Origin: Diatrype stigma
Lineage: Eukaryota; Ascomycota; Sordariomycetes; Xylariales; Diatrypaceae
Direction: 5' to 3'
Assembly: GCA_022225965.2 (NCBI GenBank)
Contig: JAKJXP020000071.1
Span: 62,001-126,000 of the forward strand
DNA: 64,000 nucleotides
Made by a program: the position numbers and the translations under genes. This document shows, piece by piece, positions 27,301 through 38,070 of the stretch. Every line of letters begins with the position of its first letter. The first letter of the stretch is position 1. The notes under the pieces are model-generated. The model made no database searches. It was not told where the DNA came from and saw nothing but the letters and a program-made list of their open reading frames with translations.

Positions 27301-29611
27301 TGCAAAACGCCGTAATAGGAAGCCCCTATAATGAGGCTTGAGAGGCGCATGGCCCATTGAAGAAATTGTGCATTTTTTATCTTGTTTATCGGCAACGCTA
27401 GAGAGAAAAGAGGCTTTCATAACAGCCCATTCGCTTGACGATGATGAAATCAGCCCTAGCTTACGAATATTCCTTCGCTTCCTGTGTTACATGCCCCCCT
27501 GGAGATATGGATAACGACGCTATGTTATGAAAGCGCGCAACTGCAACAAGATCGGCGAGCAGAGTAGAACCTTGCACTAAGCTAGTTGTTCGCACCGGTA
27601 TTATTCCTCTGGGCATCTCCTTGGTACCGGAAATCTATAGAGAGATAGGGTGATGTTCAGACCAGAAATAGGTACCAACTTCAGGTTGTGTTTGGCTAAT
27701 AGCTAAGCTTTCTATATCCAACGCGGCAAGATCGATTGATATCGTGGCTTGCTTACTATGAACCCAAAGCGTATGATCTTATGTAGTGTGCAGTAGAGGT
27801 GGGCTTATCGATTTGCAGCGCTCCAGGTCAACACTAGGGTCCTCTATACATGTCACAGCAGTTTTCTTGCTGTCTTATATAGACATCGGGTACAGTAGAG
27901 GCATACAGAACCTGATAAAATATCTCAAAGTCATACGTACCTTCTTAGAAGGTTGAAGAGGTACTCGAAAGAAGAGTGTGGACAGCATTATTTACACACT
28001 TTCGTTAATAGGAGTGCACTGAAAGGTATCTAGCCTGTCGAAAGTGACATTGATATTCTACAAAAGTTTATAGCACATTTCATGTGTGCCGTTCTGGGGC
28101 CGGGGGACCTTCATGGTATGGTGCCATTCAAAGCCAACGTTGAGCCACCTTCCCTATGGAAAGTTACATCGCAGATAGTCGGCTGCTTTATGCCGCAATG
28201 GCTGTATTCTTTGCGATTCCAAGCACTGGGACCAACCAGGGACTGTGGGCGCCGAGTGGCTATGGTTCGTAGATCTACCTAGTTGATAGAACGGCTGCCA
28301 TGCTTGACCTAGACGCTACCTCGCTGCATCTGCTAGCCGAGTGCCGAGGTGCTAAGGCAAGCCAAGCTACGACTTGCTAAAGGGGATACATATATATATG
28401 CCAGGCCAGCCAATGCAGTTGGTCAACGCTGAAGATCATCTTCTGCTGCTTCTCCCTGCTTGATCAAGTGACTAGGGACGTTGGAACGTTGATACGCGCC
28501 TGGGAGACCTGTGATGATGTCAACTTATGAGGACCTGGGGCATGTCTCCTAAGAAACGTTCTGGACGAGAAGGTGCTTCACGTCAGCATCAAGCATGCCG
28601 TACTTCCTGCATGGGTCACCCCATATATTGCTTCTTTTACCAGCTCCGCCCCAACGAAGGGTAAGGCATAACTACCATCTCGTGGACTTCACCAGGGCCT
28701 GTTGGATTACTGGACCGGAGCGCAAGTGTCTAGAACCGGACCATGTTACTGACAGGCGCAGCCTACTCAACAGGCGCATGGGATGTAGTACCTACAGCAA
28801 TGGATAAGAAGCTTAAAACCCACCCCCCCTGAAGGGACTGGGAGTACTCCAAGCTGATTTGTTGGAGATGCTAGCCTCTACAGCAGCACAGTATCTAAGA
28901 ACTTCTATCTTTCACCTCCATTCTGCGTCCACGTTCTATCGAACACATTATATTGGGTTGAACAAGTCATCCGAGGTCGCTGATCTGATAGGCGACATAC
29001 CTATTATAGAAATTTCGTCGATTAGACTATCTCGCTTCCCGCCCCTTGAACTGTAACGACCACTTCCACGATATACACTGCCCCAAACTTCTACGCTGTA
29101 AGCCCACTGTTGCAGCTAAGCCTTGATGAATCCCGTGATGACCCGACAGGACGTCGAACACCGGGCGTTTTGACATCGCCCCGATCGAATGACCGAATAA
29201 ATATCAAAGAATCACCCTATTTCATCCTAAAGCACTGAGGTTCAACCGACCTAAGAAGCGGTGAGATATCATCATACATCCCTGTTTGACGGAGCTGGTT
29301 TGCCTTGGTCTGGCTGCCGTTGAGACGAGTACCCTCAGCCTGATCCCACAGGCCGTCCGTTAGGTAACGGCCAGTCGGGGAAGCCGAAGTTCTGGTCGGA
29401 CAAGCGACTGTGTCAGGTTTCATTGGTAGGTCCGCGATAGCGGGACTGCCACGATCTGCATGAAGTCTCTCTATTAACCCCCTCATTACAAGAATGAAGT
29501 CCAACCCCTTTCGAGGATTCCTGCTTTTTTCCTGATATCAATCGACACCATCGCAGCGAAGGCGATCCTTTTTTGTCTTTTATCGCTTCATCATAGGATA
29601 CACCACAGAAG

Positions 29612-30763
29612 ATGGCGCCCGCACATAAGACGAACCGCCATTCCCGTCATCGTTCCGAGCCGTCTTCAACCCAGGCTCGGCGGCGGCGCCGCGCTCGTCG
29701 ACCACAAATCGCGCACCATCCATTGGCCGAACAGGGTGAGGTTTACTCTGATGTTGGAGGCCCGACTGCAAGCCATGATGTGAGGCTTGGGTATCAATCT
29801 TTGACTCAGTCTGACGGAGATGGCGCAAACCTTGCGACCTCACAGTATGCCATGGCTGGTCCAACCTCAGAAGGGCATACCATCGCTCCAGATAACCAGG
29901 ACTCGCGTCTAGCTGGGAATATGGTTCCCTACGAACCGCATCCCGGACATGGCATTACTGACCCCTATCCAGAGCAGCTTCGAGACGACTATCCAACAAC
30001 AAGCGGGATTCCAACGCAGGAGAGTAACTATTACCGATCATTCAGCGACTCGGCAACGGGAACTTCAGATACCCGGGACTATCAAGCTCAGCCCGTCGCA
30101 GACAGCCCTGAGGGGGGTCTCGCATATCCTGATCACAGGTTCGGCAATCTGGCAATCAATGACTCGGCCAGGCCACTTAGCTCGTATGGTATCGAGACGA
30201 ATAGCTCTGGGGATTGGAATGATTCTGCTGGTCCATACACTGCGTTTACCTCCGGAAGGGTTGACTATCCCGTTGATCCATCAGATCCCGGGGAGGACCG
30301 TGATCTTTTCCACGCGACCGCCTCTACAGACTCAGGAGGTATCGCAACAAGACAAGACAACGAAAGCCCTTCGATACACTCTTCGCTCGTGGTGGGTTTG
30401 GGATCAGACATGTATGTCCAACTATGCCACTAGACATGATGATCCAGGCTAAAACCAACCAAATAGTGAAGTGGGTGAGCAGAACGGGACGATAAGAGAT
30501 GAGACCCCACGCTACAATGCCGGGCAAGCCCAAGGGGACATAGCAGGGTACCAACAAGGCAGTGGGTAACAAGAGCCTCCCGATAATGACTATAGATTGA
30601 TAACAGGTATGCCGCAGGAGCGGCAACAGTGGCCGGACAATATCCTTGGCATAACGATGAAAATGGCCCTTGGAACTCCGTCCAAGCGATATATTCAGGA
30701 GCAAGACCACATCAAAGTTCCGGTCCTGGCAATCTCGAACTTGATGGAGACGGGAGCTGTTAA
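29612..30763 (+). CDS. Orphan low-complexity protein, function unknown
   Basis: I do not recognise a family. Exon 1 (29612-30411) encodes 266 residues from an ATG: an Arg/His-rich basic N-terminus (about 1-32), then a Gly/Ser/Asp/Tyr/Pro-rich, probably disordered body. A 55-bp intron follows (donor GTATGT, acceptor TAG after a CTAAAAC branch-like site). Exon 2 (30467-30565) has the same composition. A 41-bp intron (30566-30606) would join exon 3 (30607-30763), giving 351 aa. That last intron is shorter than usual for fungi, so the model may end instead at the TAA at 30567. A competing open frame across 30570-30774 has higher third-position GC, leaving the 3' end uncertain. No signal peptide or membrane helix is seen. 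The basic N-terminus could bind nucleic acid, which is inference only. The gene stands alone at the edge of a long gene-poor region. Confidence 0.5.
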
Positions 30764-32291
30764 AAGCTATATGTAGGGGCCAATGTACCGTATCGAGTTC
30801 GATGAGGCTCGATATCTCCCTGGGTCGAGAGCGCATGAGTATGACCAATAAGCGACGGTTGGTTCCGTTCGATTCCCCCCTGGTATACCCGCTCAAGGCA
30901 AGTGTTCACGAACCTTGCTTAGAGCCGACCTGAAATACAGTCTTACTTTGCGAGGGCACTAGTCATGTATTAGTATATTTCGATGTATGTAGGCATTATA
31001 CCTGTTGACTTTGCGGGTGTTATGGGAACGGTTGTCAACTTTTGAGATGGGATTACGGTGTAATCATGGAACGTAGGGGGGGTCTTGTTCAAGATATACC
31101 GGTTTGGGTGTTACTCGAAGGAGTATAAGGGCCACCTCTGGCCATACAAATATGGAATACGAAGTATTAGTGAAACTTCATCTTTAGCTGAACCCCTGTC
31201 ACCCACACCATCCTTTCGAGGTGATGTTCCAACGTTTTCAGCTGCACGTTGTTATATAGCCATATAAAGGTTGCTCTAATAAAGCACATGATCAGACTCC
31301 TTGTAACTGACCTCGGATGTACCAAAGCGCTGAATAATCGACACACGAATAAGAACTCTTGTTCCTTCGCCTTCTATTGCCACCCCGAACAGGCTAAGCA
31401 TAGAGGTGACATCCATGGACTCGAAAGAACTCCAATATTGGTTGTTAAAGCCGAAGCTAGTAAATTCTCTTGGCCACAATCTTCTTGTGTTTCCGAATCT
31501 TTAGTATTTCTTCACTCGACGTCATTCGGAATGTAACAACAGCCAAGAATAGCGAAAGCCCCAATGCATGGAACTTTCTTTCGTTGCAGAGCAGCGAGAC
31601 ATCCCGCCTATTGAGAGCCGCAAACTCAGCCTCTTCGGTGGCTAGGATCAACGATCGCACAACCCCAACTAGGTACATTGTGGCAACGACAAATTGAACC
31701 CTAGACCATAATTGAAAGGTATGTCTGATTACCCAGTCAGAACGATTTGATCGAATATGGAGTGAGGTCGGTTAGCTATAGGGCACCAATCTCAATTTCC
31801 CTCGCTTCTTTTGTGACTTGCAACTAATTAAGCGCAGATTGACAGAGAAGCGATGCAATGATACTTCGTTAGCAGGCAGTCCGTCAAAATAAGGTTAAGA
31901 GCCCTGGATTGATTGACGCCTGGTAAATTACTTAATTTAGTATGGGGTTATTTCTTGTCTTGAAAGGGGCAGTGTATCCGAAACCGGGAGCGGCGAGCAT
32001 AGTCCATCCCTGACGTTATAGATCATGCAGGGGCAAGGGCTGTGCATATCAACGCTATACATAGCAACATAGCACAAGATCAAGGATGCATATTGTAGCC
32101 CCTATCAGGTTACTCAACACAACCACTTAGGATAGGGGGTAACACTGCCTATTAAATCCAGGTAGCATAGCTGGCAAGATATCACAAACATGAAGAGGGT
32201 CTTAGTACATAAATTAGACTGCAAATACATATAAATTTAAATTAGGTATAAATATCCTTACACCCCCGACCACCACCACTACGTATCAAAC
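30764..32291. other. Intergenic region around the possible remnant
   Basis: Apart from the minus-strand open frame at 31457-31738, I see nothing recognisable. The part next to the NmrA-like gene (32100-32291) is AT-rich and probably holds its 3' UTR. Confidence 0.5.
31457..31738 (-). pseudogene. Possible membrane-protein fragment or gene remnant
   Basis: An open minus-strand frame of about 93 codons reads like real protein. It has two hydrophobic stretches (VQFVVATMYLVGVVRSLIL and ALGLSLFLAVVTF) separated by a charged segment (TEEAEFAALNRRDV), then a basic Lys/Arg tail ending at a TAG. Upstream in the same frame a stop lies near 31770 with a possible CAG acceptor in between, so this could be a last exon whose 5' exons I cannot identify. 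A second frame just downstream (31479-31276) is also open. The family is unknown. It could be a decayed gene or chance. Confidence 0.3.
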
Positions 32292-33325
32292 TCAATTAGT
32301 TTTCTTCGTCCAGTCGCTCGCGGTGTCCAGCCACTCAGACCACGACAGCAGACCGGGGTGTTCGGCCCTCAGCGCCTTCAGGTCAGCACCGAAGCCGTCC
32401 GTGTAGAACCAGCGGAACATGCCGCCGAACTCGGCCGAGAGCCAGAGGATGAGCCGCGCCACGAACTGGAACGTCTCGGGCATCTCGCGCCCGATCTTGG
32501 TCTGGAACGCGGCGTTCGCTTGGGCCAAGGTGAGCTCGTCGCCCGCCAGGGAGATGCTCCGGCCGGCGAAGTCGTCGGGCCGCAGGAAGGCCTGCGCCGC
32601 GAACCAGCCGATGTCGCGGACCGAGACCAGCTGCAGCGGCTTGTCCCGGACGGCCACCCTCCACGTCGTCGCCATCAGCTTGGTCCCGAAGCCCGGGGTA
32701 AAGTTCTCCATGAACGCGACGGGGCGCAGGATCGTCCACTGCATGGCCCCTCTGGCCTTAGCAGCGGAATCGATCAGGTGATGCTCGATGTTGTGCTTGC
32801 TAATGAAATGCGGGACGCCGGTCGGGTTGTCGTAGGACTTCTGCTCCCCGCCCCTATCGACCGAGGCGTAGACGAAGGACTTAACACCGTTGGCGAGGGC
32901 GGCATCTACTAGTGCCTTGCCTTGGACTTCTTCCAATTGTACCGAAGCGCCCTTTCCTATTGCAGCCTGGTACTCGGGAGTGAGCTACCACGCATAGAAA
33001 GGATAGCAGACTACGAGAAGAGGGGAAGGGGAGGATCACTTACCTGTACGCTGAATACACCCCAAACTTTGGCATCGGCGGCTCCCAGAACGGCTTTGGC
33101 ATTGGAGAATATACCGGGGATGTCGTTGAGATTCCCCTGAACTAGTGTGATGCCCCTGGCTTCCAATTTCTTCGCCGAACCCGAACCAGGGTTTCGGGTT
33201 ACTGCAAGTATCTCATGAATCTCGAGAGCGCCAGCCTGAAGGAGGGCCTCGATGGTTGCGCCACCCTGCTTGCCCGTCGCACCGGTTATCAGGATTGCCT
33301 TTTTAGAAACGTTGGAGTTAGACAT
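32292..33325 (-). CDS. NmrA-like NAD(P)-binding Rossmann-fold protein
   Basis: Members of the NmrA-like/HSCARG family bind NAD(P) with an SDR-type fold, usually as redox sensors or regulators, sometimes as reductases. Exon 1 is 33325-33044 and exon 2 is 32966-32292. The 77-bp phase-0 intron has donor GTAAGT and acceptor CAG, giving 318 aa, a typical length. The dinucleotide-binding motif ITGATGKQGG (Gly15, Gly18, Gly21) lies near the N-terminus. VWGVFSVQ is joined across the splice to AAIGKGASVQLEEVQGKALVDAA, the characteristic second block of the family. VKSFVYASVDRGG and WTILRPVAFMENF follow. Exon 2 is very GC-rich at third positions, unlike exon 1. The substrate or partner cannot be deduced. 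The gene stands alone between gene-poor flanks and is not in an evident metabolic cluster. Confidence 0.92.
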
Positions 33326-35532
33326 GGTGAGTATTCAATTCTTTCGGTAATCTAGTAGATAGATCGATATATAGATCAAGTGAAGGTTGACAATGGGAAC
33401 TCGGCTGTTTAACCTTGAAGATAATGTTGGAGGACATCGTATTTATAGAAAGCATTTCAGGACCTGCTCTAGGGATTGTATCTACGGGGTATTATAGACC
33501 AAGCTTGGTACACGTTTCGCCAGAATGGCGTAGAATCTCCAGATAGAACCATAGCAGCATGGGGACCTATGATACCAAGATGTTGTTGACAACATGGTTT
33601 ACAGGGTTGATTAAGTCAGCGCCCCGGATTTCTAATAAGGAGAGAATGTCTTGGCGAGATCTCGCGCTTCGGCCTTAAATTACTAATTCTCACGCCCCCA
33701 CACCTGATTATAACATTGGTCGATCACGTATAGCTCCAGGCCAGCCTAGTCAGGATAGGTATACTTTTACTAGTCTTTATACTGACATGTTAACAATTCA
33801 ACAACTTTCAAGCGTACTTGAGCAGTAGTAGATTTGCCATGGCTAATCGATTCGCCCATCCATCGCATATGGCACCCCACCTCTGGGCAGTCTATTGTGT
33901 AGGCAGATAGACACCAGTAACAGGAGCTTTACCTACGCGGGATATTCACCATGACCATGCCGAGACCTTCAAGAAGAGGTGCGGCTGAATGGATTCGTTG
34001 GGTCTTCCCACCTCCCCCTTCCTGAAACATGCTCTCCTGTCGCCGACGTTCGTGAGAGCCCTGAGATTTGAATACCTTGAAAATCATGTCAGATAATCAG
34101 ATAAGACGGCGGGCAGTTGCTGCAATGTAGATATGAGAGGTCCTGCTAAGCCAATCCTTGGCAGATGGTATAGGGGTCGTCTTTGCTACCAATGCTGGGA
34201 CTCGGCCGGGACCCCCCACCACCCTTCTGCCCATAGGTACCACATTACGTGGTATAGCCTGCTCGCCCCTGTAGCACCTTGGCTGCTTGAATCTCGCCTC
34301 GTCGGGTTGTGAGGTGCTCCATCCATTGCTTGTGTCATTGTGCCAAAACTTGGAACTAGACACGACAATCAGTACCAGATCGTAAACACATGTCAGGTTG
34401 CGTGCTGCGGCTCGCTAGACAAACCTTCGTCTTACCCACGGGGCCGAGTACACCGGAACTCGGGTTACCCATCAATGTTTTATTAGCCACCATGTGATGT
34501 GGCTCAACGCACTTGTTCTCTCCGTCGGGCCTACAGCACTACAATCCCGTTCTCGTGCAGGACACCTGTAACGCCGTGTTGATCACGGTAAGAAGTATGT
34601 GGACGGGAAAACTAGGCAACGGGCTTCCAACTTGGGGGTTGTGTTCAATATGTCTCTCTATCCCATGGTTAGGCAGCAGTTGATAGTAGGGGAATGCAAT
34701 TGACTCGATCATGCTCCGCGGGAAAATCGGGTACGTGTTACACGAGATTGTGTGATCTCGTGGCCATAGATGGTGTGATACGTTCTAGTTGCCTTGTGAT
34801 CGTGAGACATAGCTAAGTAATGGGGAATGTACAGTGAGGTATCACGATAGAATACTAGTATACTCCTAGATCCGGATTCCAAAGTTCATTGGCGCTATTG
34901 ATTTTCTTCCCCGTGCTTCGGTTTGCCGACAAGGAAGAAAGAAGGAAGGAAAATAAGGGCAAGGAAGATCGATCGTCATTCATGTGGGATGGTGGCTAGT
35001 ATTTTACGGCTACTAAGTCACCACTTCTACGAGAATTCCTGAACAAATGTACTTAATTTCCCCCCTTTATCATATTATCTTAACATATTGAATAGAAAGG
35101 TGAGTATGAACCGGTGATGGCTTCATTACTGGTCCCGCTATTCACCCTAAGGGTCGTCTTGAAGTCACATGGGCGGCATAGTATGCCTTCAGAATCCAAG
35201 GAAATGTCACAGGAAGGTTTACAGATATACGCACGGCAATAATCGTCCATGGGGCTGCTATTGCATACTCCTCCATACTACTGAAAGTACCGTACGGACT
35301 TGAACGGAGCCCTTCCAAGTATGCTCTGCTTCCAGATGTCCCCTTGATATACAGGCGCTAAACTGCATTCTCAGATATGACCTTGATGTCCTAATATCGT
35401 ATCGATAGGGTCCAATTGCTTAGGCAACCGGCACAATAAGAATCGGTAATTTGCAATGTACCATGTACCTATTATTACAGTATGTAGGTAGGTATATAGG
35501 TACAAATAAGCACAAATTTCCCAACAAACAAA
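33326..35532. other. Intergenic region upstream of the NmrA-like gene
   Basis: About 2.2 kb with no recognisable coding sequence. A GATAGATCGATATATAGATC stretch lies just upstream of the NmrA-like start. A clean hairpin at 34741-34762 (CACGAGAT, loop TGTGTG, ATCTCGTG) was noted. Confidence 0.5.
34741..34762. repeat. Perfect 8-bp stem hairpin
   Basis: CACGAGAT and ATCTCGTG are exact inverted copies separated by TGTGTG. No flanking T-run and no gene context, so the function is unknown. Confidence 0.6.
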
Positions 35533-35661
35533 GCCCGGGTGGTGTAGAAGGGCCAGCACGCCATGAATTGAACTCTAGCATTCTGTCGGTAGGAGGGAAA
35601 TACCAGTTGTTCGTCCCGGGGTGATCGTGGAAGTTCCAAGGTTCGAATCCTTGGCTGGGCA
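35533..35661 (+). tRNA. Intron-containing tRNA-like gene, possibly tRNA-Gln(UUG) or a pseudo-tRNA
   Basis: The sequence folds as a tRNA with an insert of about 53 nt in the anticodon loop. The acceptor arms are GCCCGGG (35533-35539) and GCTGGGC (35654-35660), six pairs including one G-U and one G-G mismatch, with discriminator A. The D stem is GTGT/GCAC. The anticodon stem is CCATG/CGTGG. The T arm is CAAGG-TTCGAAT-CCTTG. The A box TGGTGTAGAAGG (35540-35551) and an exact B box GGTTCGAATCC (35640-35650) are present, and a T7 Pol III terminator follows at 35667-35673. If the intron follows position 37, the anticodon reads TTG (Gln). Against function: position 33 is A instead of the near-universal U, the variable loop is 6 nt and the acceptor has a mismatch. 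A decayed gene is therefore possible. Confidence 0.5.
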
Positions 35662-35666
35662 AAATA

Positions 35667-35673
35667 TTTTTTT
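35667..35673 (+). terminator. Pol III T-run terminator
   Basis: Seven consecutive T residues begin six bases after the tRNA-like 3' end, the usual Pol III stop signal. Confidence 0.55.
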
Positions 35674-35729
35674 GCCCCCCCCCCGCCCCCTCCTGAAATG
35701 GCTATGAAATTCACTTTTAACATTTCTTT

Positions 35730-36867
35730 TTACATCTCTTTACTTATGTTTTGTATCATCTTTTGAGCAATTGACCTCAGCACTGGGGCTAGGGAGCAGT
35801 CCCGGTACTTGTCAAACAAGAAGGAAGACACGGCAGCGCCCGCCGCGCCCTTGGCCCCAGACTCCCCACTCGCGCGAACCTGCGCCGTGGACTCTTCCTG
35901 CACGTTGCCCTGTTGCCCCGCAGGAACAGGAACAGGAACAACAGCGGCAGTCTCATCCTGTCTATCGCTCCGGCGTGCCACCGCCACCGCCACCGCCACC
36001 GCCGGCCGCTGTCCGGTTTCCATCAGAACGCCCAGCGCGGGATCGATGGGGATGCTCCCCAAAAACGGCACGCCGAACTCCTCGGCCATGCGCTCGCCCC
36101 CGCCCCGCGAGCCGAACAGATCCGCGCAGTGCGCGCAGTTAGGACACACGAAGCCGTTCATGTTCTCGACCACGCCGAGGACCCGCACGCCCGTCTTGGC
36201 GCAGAAGTTCAGCTCCTTCCGCACGTCGGCCATGGCCACGGCCTGCGGCGTCGTCACGACGACGGCGCCGGCGAGTTGCTGCTGCGGCTGCTGGGCCAGG
36301 ACCTCGACTAGTGCGATGTGCTCGTCGCCGGTGCCGGGCGGGGTGTCGATCAGCAGGTAGTCGAGCGCGCCCCAGTGCACGTCCGACAGGAACTGGCGGA
36401 TCATGGCGGTCTTCTTGGGACCGCGCCACACGACGGCGTCGCCCCGCGACGGGAGGAGGAAGCCGAGAGACATGACGCAGAGGGGTCCGACCTCTCCTTC
36501 TCCTTCGACTATGCTGCCGCTGCCGCTGCCGCTGCGGAGGCGAGGGTGCACGGTGACGGGCACCCAGCCGCCGGCCGCCTGGGTGACCTTCGCGTCCTCG
36601 ATGGAGAACATGCGGGGGATCGACGGGCCCGTCAAGTCGATGTCGAGTATGCCGACGCTGTGGCCGGCGAGCGAGAGCGACAGGCCGAGCTGCATGCAGA
36701 CGGACGATTTGCCGACGCCGCCCTTCCCCGACAGGACCTATAAGGTATCATGATGCCTAGTGTCAACAACCTCAGATCCAGATGTCGACATAGAGTGGTC
36801 ATAGTCATATTGACGCTTCTGAACAAGAACATACAAGGACCACATGCTCGACTTTCGCTAGAGACAT
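35730..36867 (-). CDS. cfd1: CFD1, cytosolic Fe-S cluster assembly P-loop ATPase (NUBP2/Mrp family)
   Basis: Cfd1 works with Nbp35 as the scaffold on which cytosolic and nuclear [4Fe-4S] clusters are built (CIA pathway). Exon 1 (36867-36835) encodes only 11 residues, [12 protein letters not shown] 97-bp phase-0 intron (donor GTATGT, acceptor TAG) precedes exon 2 (36737-35730), giving 346 aa. The deviant Walker A motif [10 protein letters not shown] spans residues 14-23. [10 protein letters not shown] (about 143-152) is the switch region. CPNCAHC at about 209-215 supplies the bridging CxxC cluster ligands. There is no N-terminal four-Cys ferredoxin-like segment, which separates it from Nbp35. 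A Val/Ala-rich then Ala/Gly/Ser-rich insert (about 255-315) is encoded partly by a GCCACC repeat and makes the protein longer than usual. The tRNA-like unit lies 69 bp past its stop codon. Confidence 0.94.
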
Positions 36868-38070
36868 GCTCTGTGGAGGATGCTGGGATAGAGTCTTGTT
36901 CTTGCTGGTCGAGTAACCACTAGGTATTAGGGGCATCAAGTATAACTAAGTATAGGGGTATTTAAGTGTTAAGTATAGCTAGCCTTCGGATGTATCCGGA
37001 CTAGTTCGGACTGGGTGGCGGCTAGTCGACTGTCAACTATACGATGCTATAGTACTGAAACTTGTGTATGAAGACAGAAGACTGGCATTGTTTTCGACGT
37101 TAAACTAGCTCCTCATTATGAAATGAAAGACAACTAAGGGGAATCTTAGTCAGAAGGAGCCGGTACAAGCAGCCATACCGTAGTTTCTGTTACCCGCTCT
37201 GCCCGGGATATTTCGTTGCTATTATTTTGAACCCCGCAAAATTGGTAAGCCACCACTACCACTGTAAGTGCCTCAAATACGCCACAGATCGAGGCCCCTA
37301 TCAGGGAAGGAATTAAGTCAACATTAATAGGGGGGCATGAACTCCAAGGACGAAATTTAGTTGCGCATACGTCAAATGCCCATGGGAATAGCTTCAGCGC
37401 TCCAGTTAGACGGTAGTCCACGCCCCTTCTCATGCAAAAATAGGCGCGACTCGCAGTGTACTGACTGGGATCCGGTCACTGGGTCCTGGACACTCCAATT
37501 CGGAACACCAGGAACTTGTAATTCCTGGCATCGATGCGATGAGATTATCCTCGCTGAGCGCGTCTATACGTATATCAATGGTATAAGCACTTGACCTACT
37601 AGAACGATTAGTTTCAAAGAGGGACGGCCGTTGGTTCTGGAGACAGCAAAGAGTTTGCATACATCAGATTTCTATTCACACTACTTAGATATACAGTCGT
37701 ATCTCGTATCTCATATCTCTCGTCGTGTATCGTGCCTCCTTGCTCGGTAGCCGAGACAAAACAACCGGCATATCCGCCCACATGTACCCAACCGACGCCT
37801 ACCGATCGTGTCTAAATGTACCAGGAAAGGAGCGAAGAAAAAAAAAGACGTAGATATAAACCATACATATGTGTGTACATCCGCGACTAAATCCCTTGTA
37901 ACCTGTGAAACAATATCGCCAATGGCTATAGAAGTATGCCCATGGTTGGACATGGAAAGCAACCAGGTAGTAGGTAAAATCCAATAATTCCAGTAACCGA
38001 GATTCCAAAGGACCGGCTCGGGTGACGAAACGGAGGGGGGTGCTGGACGTAATGGGGACGACCGAGAATC
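36868..38070. other. Intergenic region between CFD1 and the membrane-anchored protein gene
   Basis: About 1.2 kb containing the CFD1 promoter and the 3' UTR of the next minus-strand gene. No coding sequence recognised. Confidence 0.55.

Larger units (their letters stand above)
15833..29611. other. 13.8-kb region without recognisable genes
   Basis: Both strands carry only short or motif-free open frames (the longest is 169 codons at 16909-16400, minus). Stops occur in all six frames. Some stretches, for example 21060-21220, are rich in TATAG/CTATAG words, which might reflect C-to-T decay as in repeat-induced point mutation, but I could not quantify it. No reverse transcriptase, integrase or transposase motif and no long direct repeat was recognised. 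Two TACCTAGGTA palindromes lie here. Confidence 0.5.

Noticed and set aside
30324..30896. 190-codon minus-strand ORF
   Set aside because: It lies opposite the orphan plus-strand gene, and its Leu/Ile/Arg-rich composition is what the antisense of that sequence would give.
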